64,000 nucleotides of DNA. Source: Sulfitobacter sp. HGT1. GTDB lineage: Bacteria > Pseudomonadota > Alphaproteobacteria > Rhodobacterales > Rhodobacteraceae. A model generated the notes under the pieces. The model saw only the letters and a program-made list of their open reading frames with translations. It did not search any database and was not told the DNA's origin. The stretch's first letter is position 1; the number at the start of each line of letters is the position of its first letter. Location: assembly GCF_013282155.1 (NCBI RefSeq), contig NZ_BLWI01000002.1:124001-188000 (forward strand), given 5' to 3'. Both the position numbers and the translations under genes were made by a program. Positions 42,928 through 51,568 of this stretch are shown here, one piece after another.

Positions 42928-44285
42928 TGTCCGACTGGATTGACGACCTTCCCCAAGCCGCCCGAGAGTATCTGGAAGGCAAACGACTGGATGAGGTGGA
43001 ATGCATCATCCCCGATCTGCCCGGTATCGCGCGCGGCAAAGCCGTGCCTGCCAAGAAATTCGAACGGCAGGAATATTTCCACCTGCCCGACAGCATCTTT
43101 TACCAGACCATCACCGGTGAATGGGGCGAAGCCGCAGGGGCCGAAGGGTTCATTGAAAAAGACATGATCCTGCGCCCCGATATGTCGACCGCCACTGCCG
43201 CACCGTGGACAGCCGACTGGACGCTTCAGGTGATCCATGACGCCTATGACCGCGATGGCAATGTGGTGGAATATTCCCCGCGCAATGTGCTCAAACGCGT
43301 GGTTGACCTCTATCACAAGCAAGGCTGGGACCCCATTGTCGCCCCCGAGATGGAGTTCTTTCTGGTTGCCCGCAATCTGGACCCGGCCCATGCGATCAAA
43401 CCGATGATGGGCCGCTCTGGCCGCCCCGCTGCGGCGCGTCAGGCCTATTCGATGACCGCCGTTGACGAATTCGGGCCGGTGATCGACGACATCTATGACT
43501 TTGCCGAAGCCCAAGGGTTTGAGATCGACGGCATCACGCAGGAAGGCGGTGCCGGCCAGCTTGAGATCAACCTGATCCACGGCGACCCCGTGCGGCTGGC
43601 GGATGAAGTGTTCTATTTCAAACGTTTGATCCGCGAAGCCGCCCTGCGTCACGATTGCTATGCCACCTTTATGGCCAAACCGATCGAAGACGAACCCGGC
43701 AGCGCCATGCATATGCACCATTCGGTGCTGGACATCGAAACCGGCCAGAATATCTTTTCGGATTCGAACGGGGATGAAACGGAAGCGTTTTACCACTTCA
43801 TCGCCGGTATGCAGAACCACATGCCCGATGCGCTGGCCGTGCTGGCCCCTTATGTGAACAGCTATCGCCGCTACGTCAAAGACCACGCCGCCCCGATCAA
43901 TCTGGAGTGGGGCCGCGACAACCGCACCACCGGCATTCGCGTCCCGCTGTCCAAACCTTCGTCGCGCCGGGTTGAAAACCGTCTGGCCGGCATGGATTGC
44001 AACCCCTATCTGGGCATCGCGGCATCCTTGGCCTGTGGCTATCTGGGCCTGATGGAAAAGAAGCAACCCAGACCGGAATTCAAGGGCGACGCCTATGAAG
44101 GCGACGGTGACATCCCGCAGGTTTTGGGATCGGCGCTGGATTTGTTCGAGGAAGCCACCGAGATGCACAAGGTTCTGGGCCCTGATTTCGCCCGGGTCTA
44201 TGCCATCGTCAAACGCGCCGAATACGATGAATTCCTGCAAGTCATTTCCCCGTGGGAACGCGAGCACCTATTGATGAACGTTTGA
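42927..44285 (+). CDS. Glutamine synthetase family protein (gamma-glutamylamine ligase-like), copy 2
   Basis: A 452-residue paralogue of copy 1. Motifs: ECIIPDLPGIARGKAVPAKKF, APEMEFFLVARN, TQEGGAGQLEINLIHGD, GSAMHMHHSVLDIETGQN and NRTTGIRVPLSKPSSRRVENRLAGMDCNPYLGIAASLACG. The substrate-pocket regions differ from copy 1 (for example HMHH versus HTHF), so the two may charge different amines. It is followed by a 75-base gap holding a dispersed repeat and then the oxidase gene. Confidence 0.88.
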   Translation: MSDWIDDLPQAAREYLEGKRLDEVECIIPDLPGIARGKAVPAKKFERQEYFHLPDSIFYQTITGEWGEAAGAEGFIEKDMILRPDMSTATAAPWTADWTLQVIHDAYDRDGNVVEYSPRNVLKRVVDLYHKQGWDPIVAPEMEFFLVARNLDPAHAIKPMMGRSGRPAAARQAYSMTAVDEFGPVIDDIYDFAEAQGFEIDGITQEGGAGQLEINLIHGDPVRLADEVFYFKRLIREAALRHDCYATFMAKPIEDEPGSAMHMHHSVLDIETGQNIFSDSNGDETEAFYHFIAGMQNHMPDALAVLAPYVNSYRRYVKDHAAPINLEWGRDNRTTGIRVPLSKPSSRRVENRLAGMDCNPYLGIAASLACGYLGLMEKKQPRPEFKGDAYEGDGDIPQVLGSALDLFEEATEMHKVLGPDFARVYAIVKRAEYDEFLQVISPWEREHLLMNV

Positions 44286-44305
44286 TCCGGTCGCCGGTGG
44301 CGGAT

Positions 44306-44336
44306 GCCTTCGGCGAGGATTTAAAACCATTTGGAA
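44306..44336 (+). repeat. Partial copy of the dispersed repeat
   Basis: GCCTTCGGCGAGGATTT at 44306-44322 followed by ATTTGGAAGC matches the right arm of the 97-base inverted repeat at 32439-32464 with a small insertion. It lies in the leader of the PuuB-like gene. Confidence 0.7.
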
Positions 44337-44360
44337 GCGGGGGAAGGAGCCCTTTTTACA

Positions 44361-45665
44361 ATGAACCTGCTTTATGCGAATGATAGAAAAGCCGCCTATC
44401 CTGACAGCTGGTACGCGGCCACGGCCACGCCCTTGCAACAGTTCCCCCCCCTAAAAGGGGCAACCAAGGCAGATGTTTGCGTTGTGGGGGCCGGCTATAC
44501 CGGCCTGTCTGCGGCGCTGTATCTGGCCCAAGCGGGGCGCGACGTGGTTTTACTGGATGCCCAGCGGGTGGGTTTCGGTGCGTCCGGGCGCAACGGCGGG
44601 CAGTTGGGCAGCGGCCAGCGGGTTGAGCAAGACACGCTGGAAAAGATGCTGGGCATTGATCATGCGAAAAAGCTGTGGGACTTGGGCGAAGATGCCAAGG
44701 CCTTGGTCAAGGGCCTGATTGCCGAGCATGACATCGATTGCCATCTGAAACCCGGTGTCGCCTGGACCGCATCCACCGCCAGCGACCTGCGCCATTTGCA
44801 CGACTATGCGGACCATCTGCGAAACCACTATGGCTATGACCAGATCGAGGTCTTGGACCGTGCCGCCCTGCAATCGGTCTGCCCTTCGCCCGATTACAAG
44901 GGGGGCATCCTGGATATGGGGGCCGCCCATCTGCATCCGCTCAACCTTGCCCTGGGGTTGGCACGGGCCGCGCAAAAGGCGGGCGTGCGGATCTATGAAG
45001 GTTCTGCGGTGCACCACATCAAGGAAGGCGCAAAGGTCACGGTTCAGACCGATGGCGGGCAGGTTCTGGCTGACCATGTGGTATTGGCGTGCAACGGCTA
45101 TCTGGGCGGATTGAACCGCAAGGTCGCTGCCCGCGTGATGCCGATCAACAATTTCATCGCCGCCACCGAACCGCTTGGCGACCGGGTGCGCGATGTGTTG
45201 CCCCGCGACGTCGCCGTGGCTGACAGCCGTTTTGTGGTGAATTACTTCAGGCTCAGCCACGACGGGCGGCTGCTGTTTGGCGGCGGCGAAAGCTATGGCT
45301 ACAAATTCCCCAGCGACATCGCAGCCAAAGTCCGCAAACCGATGTCGGTCGTGTTCCCCCAGCTCAAAGACGTGGCAATAGATTATGCGTGGGGCGGTAC
45401 CCTTGCCATTACCATGAAACGGCTGCCCTATCTTGCGCGCGTGGCACCGAACATCCTGTCAGCGTCGGGCTATTCCGGCCACGGGGTCGGGACGGCAACC
45501 CACGCAGGGCAACTGATGGCGCAGGCCATAATGGGCGACAGTGACGGGTTCGATGTGATGGGCACGATCCCCACCACCCCCTTCCCCGGCGGTGCCGCAC
45601 TGCGCACACCTTTGCTGACACTGGCGATGACCTGGTACAGCTTGCGCGATAAACTGGGCCTCTAG
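44361..45665 (+). CDS. FAD-dependent oxidoreductase (gamma-glutamylputrescine oxidase PuuB-like)
   Basis: A 434-residue D-amino-acid-oxidase-fold flavoprotein. It starts LLYANDRKAAYPDSWYAAT, typical of PuuB/OrdL proteins, followed by the FAD site CVVGAGYTGLSAALYLAQAG and GFGASGRNGGQLGSGQR. FGGGESYGY and GYSGHGVGTATHAGQ complete the flavin pocket. It should oxidise gamma-glutamylated amines to aldehydes with release of hydrogen peroxide. The last gene of the operon; no aldehyde dehydrogenase (PuuC) is present here. Confidence 0.9.
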   Translation: MNLLYANDRKAAYPDSWYAATATPLQQFPPLKGATKADVCVVGAGYTGLSAALYLAQAGRDVVLLDAQRVGFGASGRNGGQLGSGQRVEQDTLEKMLGIDHAKKLWDLGEDAKALVKGLIAEHDIDCHLKPGVAWTASTASDLRHLHDYADHLRNHYGYDQIEVLDRAALQSVCPSPDYKGGILDMGAAHLHPLNLALGLARAAQKAGVRIYEGSAVHHIKEGAKVTVQTDGGQVLADHVVLACNGYLGGLNRKVAARVMPINNFIAATEPLGDRVRDVLPRDVAVADSRFVVNYFRLSHDGRLLFGGGESYGYKFPSDIAAKVRKPMSVVFPQLKDVAIDYAWGGTLAITMKRLPYLARVAPNILSASGYSGHGVGTATHAGQLMAQAIMGDSDGFDVMGTIPTTPFPGGAALRTPLLTLAMTWYSLRDKLGL

Positions 45666-45760
45666 TCACAAATGTTTAACACGGCCCCTTCCTGAATTCG
45701 CTTGGCCTGAGGGCAGGCTTGTTTTACAATTCTGAAAACAAGTATTCAGGATTTTGAAAT

Positions 45761-46939
45761 ATGAGCCTGCCAGACATGCACCGCGCCGAAGCCATCCCGC
45801 AAGAGGCCCGCGCCGAAATCGAACGGCTTTTGCAAACCGGCGATCTGTTTCGCTATACCGCAGCCGCCGACGCACCTGTGTCCCTGCTCGAGGCAGAATT
45901 CGCCCAGATGATGGGCAGCCGCTACGCCCTTGCAGTCTCCTCCTGCTCGGCCGCGCTTTTCCTGTCGCTGATGGCGCTGGATCTGCCGAAAGATGCTCGG
46001 GTTCTGATCCCGGGCTTCACCTTCGCGGCGGTGCCCTCATCGGTGATCCATGCCAACTGCCAGCCGGTCCTATGCGAAGTCGGCGATAACTACCGCATTG
46101 ATATCAAAGACTTCGAAGCCAAGCTGCCCTCGGTTGATGCCGTCATCATCAGCCATATGCGCGGCCATACCTCCGACATGGACGCAATCATGGCGCTGTG
46201 TGACGCGGCAAACATCCCGGTGATCGAAGACGCGGCCCATTCGCTTGGCACACTATGGCACGGGCAGAAAATCGGCACGATCGGCAAGATCGGCTGCTTC
46301 TCCTTCCAGTCCTACAAAATGGTCAACGCCGGCGAAGGCGGGATCATGATCACCGATGATGCCGACCTGATCGCACGCGCGATTATCATGTCCGGTGCCT
46401 ATGAACATAACTGGAAGAAACACCAAGGCATCGCTGACGCCTGCGACCGCTGGCAAAACAAACTGCCGCTCTACAATCTGCGGCTCAACAACCTGTCCGC
46501 AGCCCTTGTGCGCCCGCAACTTGCGCAATTGCCACGCCGCGTTGCCGACGGTCTGCGCAACCACGACTATGTCGCAGCCAAACTGAACGCCTCCCCCCAT
46601 ATCAATGTCCCTGCCCCGCTGGCCCCGGAAACCCGCGCACCTGACTCGATCCAGTTCAATATGGTCGGGCTGGACGATGACACCATCCGCGCCTTTGCCG
46701 CCGCCAGTGCTGCGGCAGGTGTCAAAGTGCAGGTCTTTGGCCAAAGCACCGATAACGCCCGCGCCTTCTGGAACTGGCAATTCATCGAAAACCTGCCAGA
46801 GCTTCCACAGACCCGTAAAATGCTGATGGCCGCCTGCGACGTCCGCCTGCCCGTCCAACTCACCCAGAACGATCTTGATGCGGTGATCGACGTTCTTCTG
46901 GGCGCGCTTCAAACCGCCACAGGTACCCAAGCCGCTTGA
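45761..46939 (+). CDS. DegT/DnrJ/EryC1/StrS family aminotransferase
   Basis: A 392-residue PLP enzyme. The phosphate-binding and cofactor motifs are LAVSSCSAALFLSLMAL, VLIPGFTFAAVPSSVI, PVIEDAAHSLG and the Schiff-base Lys in FSFQSYKMVNAGEGG. These enzymes usually transaminate nucleotide-linked keto sugars, but no sugar or polysaccharide genes are nearby, so the substrate is unknown; some lone members act on small keto compounds. Start ATG at 45761. A short GCCTCCGGCGGGAG-type repeat follows the gene. Confidence 0.9.
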   Translation: MSLPDMHRAEAIPQEARAEIERLLQTGDLFRYTAAADAPVSLLEAEFAQMMGSRYALAVSSCSAALFLSLMALDLPKDARVLIPGFTFAAVPSSVIHANCQPVLCEVGDNYRIDIKDFEAKLPSVDAVIISHMRGHTSDMDAIMALCDAANIPVIEDAAHSLGTLWHGQKIGTIGKIGCFSFQSYKMVNAGEGGIMITDDADLIARAIIMSGAYEHNWKKHQGIADACDRWQNKLPLYNLRLNNLSAALVRPQLAQLPRRVADGLRNHDYVAAKLNASPHINVPAPLAPETRAPDSIQFNMVGLDDDTIRAFAAASAAAGVKVQVFGQSTDNARAFWNWQFIENLPELPQTRKMLMAACDVRLPVQLTQNDLDAVIDVLLGALQTATGTQAA

Positions 46940-46963
46940 ACACGGCCTTTCATTTTGCCCGAT

Positions 46964-46980
46964 AAACTCCCGCCGGAGGC
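46964..46980 (-). repeat. Dispersed GC-rich repeat, variant copy
   Basis: AAACTCCCGCCGGAGGC is the reverse complement of GCCTCCGGCGGGAGTTT, a variant of the element seen at 32439 and 44306. It follows the DegT gene. Confidence 0.55.
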
Positions 46981-46992
46981 ATCAGCCTTGCG

Positions 46993-47022
46993 CAAAAAGC
47001 CCACCCTTTAACGGGGTGGGCT
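46993..47022 (-). terminator. Terminator after phaR
   Basis: On the minus strand AGCCCACCC and GGGTGGGCT form a nine-pair stem with a seven-base loop followed by TTTTGCGC. Confidence 0.8.
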
Positions 47023-47075
47023 CAGGCATTATCCGGATCAAAAAATAGAAATCGCACGTCAGTGCGTCCGCAGGA

Positions 47076-47654
47076 TCACTTCAGCTTGGACAGTTTTTCC
47101 TGCAAGTCGGCCAATTGCTGCTTGATCGCGTCCAGACTCTCGTCCTGATCCTTGGCGGATTTGCCCGCTTTGGCAGAACTCTCCGGCTCTTTCTTGGGCA
47201 TGCCGGGCCATGCTGCCGGGATATTTCCGGTCATGGCTTTCATAAAGGCTTCCTGCTGGGCCTGCATCACATCAAACCCGGGCATTTTCGACATCGGGTT
47301 GATCGTGTTGATGTTCTCCAACACCCGCGACTGGCCGTCGCGCAGCATGTCAAAGGAGGCTTTCAGAAACTGCGGCACAACGCTTGCGCCAGGTGACATG
47401 TAACTGCGCACCAGATCATTGAGCACATCAACCGGCAAAACCGATTCACCACGGCTTTCGTGATCTGCAATGATCTGCAGCAAATATTGGCGCGTCAGAT
47501 CATCGCCGGATTTCAAATCCATGATCTGAACTTCGCGCCCATCCCTGATAAAGCCCGAAATATCCTCAAGCGTGACGTAATCGCTTGTTTCGGTGTTATA
47601 AAGCCGCCGGCTGGCGTAGCGCTTGATAAGCAGAGGCTTGTCTGTGTCGGCCAC
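47076..47654 (-). CDS. phaR: Polyhydroxyalkanoate synthesis repressor PhaR
   Basis: A 192-residue DNA-binding repressor that also senses PHA granules. The N-terminal PHB/PHA accumulation DNA-binding domain reads PLLIKRYASRRLYNTETSDYVTLEDISGFIRDG, then VQIMDLKSGDDLTRQYLLQII and the second PHB_acc repeat region; the C-terminus is a Lys/Glu/Gln coiled tail (DAIKQQLADLQEKLSKLK). GTG at 47654 is chosen: it has GGAAGG upstream and gives the family N-terminus (ADTDKPLLIKRY), whereas an in-frame ATG at 47684 lies inside a PhaR operator. Confidence 0.92.
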   Translation of the reverse strand: MADTDKPLLIKRYASRRLYNTETSDYVTLEDISGFIRDGREVQIMDLKSGDDLTRQYLLQIIADHESRGESVLPVDVLNDLVRSYMSPGASVVPQFLKASFDMLRDGQSRVLENINTINPMSKMPGFDVMQAQQEAFMKAMTGNIPAAWPGMPKKEPESSAKAGKSAKDQDESLDAIKQQLADLQEKLSKLK

Positions 47655-47678
47655 GGTGGATCCTTCCCAAATTGCGTG

Positions 47679-47689
47679 CTGCATTGCAG
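47679..47689. promoter_or_regulatory. PhaR operator upstream of phaR
   Basis: CTGC-ATT-GCAG fits exactly the CTGC-N3-GCAG consensus reported for PhaR of Rhodobacter/Paracoccus. Its position 25 bases before the GTG start suggests autoregulation. Confidence 0.7.
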
Positions 47690-47728
47690 CTTAGGGCAGC
47701 GCGTTTCAAAAAGAAAGGGCACAAAGAA

Positions 47729-47754
47729 AGGGCAGACTTTTGCAAGCCTGCCCT
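47729..47754 (-). terminator. Terminator after phaP
   Basis: On the minus strand AGGGCAG and CTGCCCT pair across a 12-base loop and are followed by TTCTTT. Confidence 0.75.
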
Positions 47755-47788
47755 AACACTCATGAAAGTGCTCTAACCTGACGGCGAA

Positions 47789-48232
47789 TTACTTCGCTGT
47801 GGCTTTTTTCGTAGCTTTTGTCGCGTCGTCTGTCGCTTTTTTCACGGCAGCTGTTGCTTCTTCGGACATGTTCTTGCCCGCAGCCATCATCAGCTCGACT
47901 GTGTCCATCTGGACGGATTTTGCGATCTCGGCGAATGCGGCCATGTGCTCGGCTGCAACTTCGGCAGAGGCAGATGTGAAATCTGTCATTGCTTTTGCGT
48001 AATCGGCTGGCTCGGTCTTGGCTTTCGACATTTCTGCCAGCTTGGCCAGAGTTTCTTTCTGCCATTTGCTGGAGATTTCTGCAGATTTCTCGGCAGCTGT
48101 CAGCGCAACGCCGGACAGTTTTTCATTCAATGTAGCCGTTGTTTTGAACGCATCGTTCATGGCTGTTGTATCAACTGGGAATGCGCCCATAACGTCTTTC
48201 ATCATGGCGGCGATATCTGGTGTCTTTGTCAT
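47789..48232 (-). CDS. phaP: Phasin (PHA granule-associated protein)
   Basis: A 147-residue amphipathic helical protein that coats PHA granules. It has the phasin-type pattern MKDVMGAFPVDTTAMNDAFKTTATLNEKLSGVAL, heptad-rich central helices (KWQKETLAKLAEMSKAKTEPADYAKAMTDF) and an Ala/Lys-rich tail with repeated AVKKATDDATKATKKATAK, common in phasins and reminiscent of PHA-binding tails. The ATG at 48232 follows GAGGAAGAG; the frame stays open upstream but that part is promoter with PhaR boxes. Confidence 0.9.
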   Translation of the reverse strand: MTKTPDIAAMMKDVMGAFPVDTTAMNDAFKTTATLNEKLSGVALTAAEKSAEISSKWQKETLAKLAEMSKAKTEPADYAKAMTDFTSASAEVAAEHMAAFAEIAKSVQMDTVELMMAAGKNMSEEATAAVKKATDDATKATKKATAK

Positions 48233-48296
48233 AGTCTCTTCCTCTTTCGGTTGAGAGCGGCGAGAGCCTGCTCGTTCTGGTATGACACTGATATAC

Positions 48297-48339
48297 ATGC
48301 TGCGGTGCGGCATTTCAAGTTTTTTCTGCACCGCAGCAT
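48297..48339. promoter_or_regulatory. Paired PhaR boxes upstream of phaP
   Basis: ATGCTGCGGTGC (48297-48308) and GCACCGCAGCAT (48328-48339) are perfect 12-base inverted arms. The right arm contains CTGC-ACC-GCAG (48326-48336), an exact PhaR box; the left contains CTGC-GGT-GCGG, one mismatch. They lie 65-107 bases upstream of the phasin start. Confidence 0.65.
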
Positions 48340-48373
48340 AAGATAATTGACGTTGGGGAAAAGAACAATCAGA

Positions 48374-50179
48374 TCAGCTATTTGCCTTTCGCGCGACATA
48401 TGTTCCGGGGGCATCGCACAAGATTTCCTGACCATTCGCGCCCGGTATGCGTGCATCTACTTCGTCGCCTTGATGATTCTCCAGCCAGCTTGCCCAGGTC
48501 GGCCACCACGATCCGGCATGGAACTCGGCCGCTTCCAGCCAGTCTTTGTAATCCAGTGAAATGTCGGGGTTGGTATAGTGACCGTACTTGCCCTTGCTGG
48601 GCGGGTTCACGATCCCCGCGATATGGCCCGATTGGGTCATGATAAAGGTCTTGTCCTTGCTGCCCATTTGCTGGACCCCGCGGAAACTGTCCTTCCAAGG
48701 CGCGATGTGATCGGTTTCGCATCCGACAGCCAGCAGCGGCACGTCGATATCGCCCAGTTCAAGGTGATGGCCCAGCAGGTCAAACCCGCCATCGGCCAGC
48801 TTGTTTTGCTGGCACAAGCCGCGCAGGTATTCCATCGCCATGCGTTCCGGCAGGTTCGCCCCGTCCCCGTTCCAATAGAGCAGGTCAAAGGCCGGCGGCG
48901 TATCACCCAGCATATAGCTTCTGATCGCCGGCCCATACACCAGATCGTTCGAGCGCAAGAACGAAAAGGTCCGCGCCATGATGATGGACGGCAAGATGCC
49001 CTTATCCTTGGTTTCGGCCTCGATCCCGTCGATGAAATCATCAGTCAGGAAGGGCTGGAATTCGCCCTGATCCGAAAAATCGGTAAGCGCGGTAAAGAAG
49101 GTGGCGGATTTGACCGATTTGTCACCGCGTTGCTTGAGCAAGGACAATGTCAGCGACAGTGTGGTGCCAGCGATGCAATAGCCCACCGCGTTCACCTGAT
49201 CCTGTTTCGTGATCTTTTTGACTTCCTCGATGGCCGCGATGAAGCCTTCCTCGATATAGTCGCCCATGCCGACGTCGTGATAGCTTTTGTCGGGGTTGAC
49301 CCAGGACACCATGAACAAGGTATGCCCCTGATCCACGATCCACTTCACCAGGCTGTTCTGTTCCTTAAGGTCCAGAATGTAGAATTTGTTGATCCAGGGC
49401 GGAAAGATCACGATCGGTGTGGCATGCACCTTTTCGGTCGTGGGCGTGTATTGGATCAGTTCGAACATGCGGTTGCGAAACACCACCTTGCCCGGTGACG
49501 TGGCAATGTTGCGGCCCAGTTCGAACGCTTTTTCATCGGCCAGCCGGACGATCATCTCGCCGTTATTCGCCTCGAGGTCGGAAATCAGGTTTTCCAGCCC
49601 CTTGATCAGGCTTTCACCTTCGGTGGCCACCGCGCGTTCCAACGCGTCGGGATTGGTGGCCAGAAAATTGGTCGGGCTCATCATGTCGATGATCTGGCGG
49701 CTGAAATACCCCAACCGCTGTTTCTCGCGCGGTTCAAGGTCGGGCACATCGGCAACCGCCTGGCTCAGCGCCTCGGAATTGATCAGATATTGCTGTTTTA
49801 CAAAATTGAAATAAGGGTGGGATTTCCACAAAGGATTGGCAAAACGCCGGTCGTCGGTCGGGGCATCGGCGGGCGCTTCCAGCTTGCCCTTGGCCAATGC
49901 CTTTTGCGCCTCGACAAAATGCGAGACGGATTTGGTCCAGAATGACACCTGATGCTCGATCAGCTTGGCGGGATTCTGTACCGCCTCGTTCCAATAGGAT
50001 TGGGCGGCCTTGGCGAACAGCTCTTGATTCGGCGCGTCCAGACTGGCCTGGTGCCCCTCCCGGTTCAGCATAATCTGCGACAGCCGCGCGCCCAGAGCCT
50101 CAACTTTACTCATATTCTCGGTCATCCGGGCCAGTGCAGCAGCGTCCGGTTCAGTCGGTTCATTCGTTTTTGTTGTCAT
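48374..50179 (-). CDS. phaC: Class I poly(R)-hydroxyalkanoate synthase
   Basis: A 601-residue polymerase that forms PHA from hydroxyacyl-CoA at granule surfaces. The N-terminal domain holds FWTKSVSHFVEAQK, RFANPLWKSHPYFNFVKQQYL; the alpha/beta core has the lipase-like box with nucleophile Cys in VNAVGYCIAGTTLSL, the Asp in AVGCETDHIAPW and the His in TQSGHIAGIVNPP. Length fits class I. It is divergent from phaZ across 105 bases; phaP follows downstream on the same strand with its own promoter. Confidence 0.96.
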   Translation of the reverse strand: MTTKTNEPTEPDAAALARMTENMSKVEALGARLSQIMLNREGHQASLDAPNQELFAKAAQSYWNEAVQNPAKLIEHQVSFWTKSVSHFVEAQKALAKGKLEAPADAPTDDRRFANPLWKSHPYFNFVKQQYLINSEALSQAVADVPDLEPREKQRLGYFSRQIIDMMSPTNFLATNPDALERAVATEGESLIKGLENLISDLEANNGEMIVRLADEKAFELGRNIATSPGKVVFRNRMFELIQYTPTTEKVHATPIVIFPPWINKFYILDLKEQNSLVKWIVDQGHTLFMVSWVNPDKSYHDVGMGDYIEEGFIAAIEEVKKITKQDQVNAVGYCIAGTTLSLTLSLLKQRGDKSVKSATFFTALTDFSDQGEFQPFLTDDFIDGIEAETKDKGILPSIIMARTFSFLRSNDLVYGPAIRSYMLGDTPPAFDLLYWNGDGANLPERMAMEYLRGLCQQNKLADGGFDLLGHHLELGDIDVPLLAVGCETDHIAPWKDSFRGVQQMGSKDKTFIMTQSGHIAGIVNPPSKGKYGHYTNPDISLDYKDWLEAAEFHAGSWWPTWASWLENHQGDEVDARIPGANGQEILCDAPGTYVARKANS

Positions 50180-50200
50180 TGAACTTTTTCCTCCCTATGT

Positions 50201-50212
50201 TTGCACTTGCAG
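50201..50212. promoter_or_regulatory. Weak PhaR-like site between phaC and phaZ
   Basis: TTGC-ACTT-GCAG resembles CTGC-N3/4-GCAG with one mismatch and lies in the 105-base divergent spacer of phaC and phaZ. Confidence 0.35.
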
Positions 50213-50284
50213 CATCGCGCCGTCCTGACTGGGAGGGGACCGGCGGAGTGCCCAAGCACAGGGCCAACCAAAAGGAGACCCCTC

Positions 50285-51568
50285 ATGAAGTATATGGCAT
50301 CTTACGATCTAATGGAAACAATGCGGAACACTAATCAATGGTTAGGTGCGACCGCGCAGGCTTTTGCCTCTTATCCGGCATTTTCCGCCATTCCAAACCC
50401 CGCACTTGACTGGATGGCCGCCTGGGGCGAAGTCACCGAACGCAGCTTTGCGCGGATGGTTGCGAAACCCGACTGGAACCTGCCGCCGGTTGTCGGCAAA
50501 GACGGCGCGGACCACCCCGTCGAGATCAAGAAAGAAATTCAGGGTGCCTTTGGCGACCTGCTGCATTTCGTCGTGCAAAAGCGCGAACTGCCAAAACGCA
50601 AAGTCCTGTTGGTTGCCCCGATGTCCGGCCACTATGCCACATTGTTGCGTTCGACCGTGATCAGCCTGATCCCTGATACCGACCTTTATATCACCGACTG
50701 GCACAACGCCCGCGAAATTCCTGTGAGCGCCGGCAAGTTCGACGTCGAAGATTACACGCTGCACCTTGTTGAATACATGCGCCACCTTGGCCCGGATGTT
50801 CACGTGATCGCCGTGTGCCAGCCTGCGCCCCTGACCCTTGCCGCGACCGCCTATCTGGCCGAGGAAGACCCAAGCGCACAGCCCAGTTCCCTGACCCTGA
50901 TCGGCGGCCCCATCGACCCCGATGCCAGCCCCACCGAAGTCACCGATTTTGGCGACCGCGTTCACATGGGCCAGCTTCAGGAAATGTCGATCCAGCGCGT
51001 TGGCTTTAAATACCCCGGCGTCGGTCGCAAGGTATATCCCGGTCTGTTGCAGCTGAATTCGTTTATCTCGATGAACAGCGAAACCCACACCAAGGCGTTC
51101 CGCGACCAGATCATGCGCGTCGCCCAAGGCGAAGCCAGCGATCACGACAAACACAACAAGTTCTATGACGAATACCTTGCCGTCATGGATATGCCTGCCG
51201 AATTCTACCTCTCTACAGTCGAGCGGATCTTTAAAAACAACGAGATCGGCACGAATAATTTTACCGTTGCGGGCAAAAAGGTCGACATCGGCAAGATCAC
51301 AACCGTTGCGGTCAAAACCGTCGAAGGCACCAAGGACGATATCTCGGCCCCCGGTCAATGTATCGCAGCACTTGGCCTGTGTACCGGTCTGCCCGACAGC
51401 AAAAAGGCCAGCCATCTTGAAGACGGTGCCGGCCACTATGGTATCTTTGCGGGCAAAAGCTGGCGCGACAACATCCGCCCGCTGGTGCTGAAATTCATTG
51501 ATGCCAACCAGAACGGCGCGGCGCAGGAAAAACCTGCAAAGCCAGCCAATAATAACGCTGCCGCATAA
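50285..51568 (+). CDS. phaZ: Intracellular polyhydroxyalkanoate depolymerase
   Basis: A 427-residue intracellular PHB depolymerase that mobilises stored polymer. It starts KYMASYDLMETMRNTNQWLGATAQAF, typical of PhaZ. LVAPMSGHYATLLRSTV and LYITDWHNAREIP are conserved blocks; the nucleophile is the Cys in VIAVCQPAPLTLAAT, and the C-terminal His is in EDGAGHYGIFAGKSW. It is divergent from phaC and its stop overlaps the DUF6151 start by one base (TAATG). Confidence 0.95.
   Translation: MKYMASYDLMETMRNTNQWLGATAQAFASYPAFSAIPNPALDWMAAWGEVTERSFARMVAKPDWNLPPVVGKDGADHPVEIKKEIQGAFGDLLHFVVQKRELPKRKVLLVAPMSGHYATLLRSTVISLIPDTDLYITDWHNAREIPVSAGKFDVEDYTLHLVEYMRHLGPDVHVIAVCQPAPLTLAATAYLAEEDPSAQPSSLTLIGGPIDPDASPTEVTDFGDRVHMGQLQEMSIQRVGFKYPGVGRKVYPGLLQLNSFISMNSETHTKAFRDQIMRVAQGEASDHDKHNKFYDEYLAVMDMPAEFYLSTVERIFKNNEIGTNNFTVAGKKVDIGKITTVAVKTVEGTKDDISAPGQCIAALGLCTGLPDSKKASHLEDGAGHYGIFAGKSWRDNIRPLVLKFIDANQNGAAQEKPAKPANNNAAA

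Noticed and set aside
42657-44267. 536-codon minus-strand open frame
   Set aside because: It is antisense to the second glutamine-synthetase-like gene; composition shadow with no recognisable domain.
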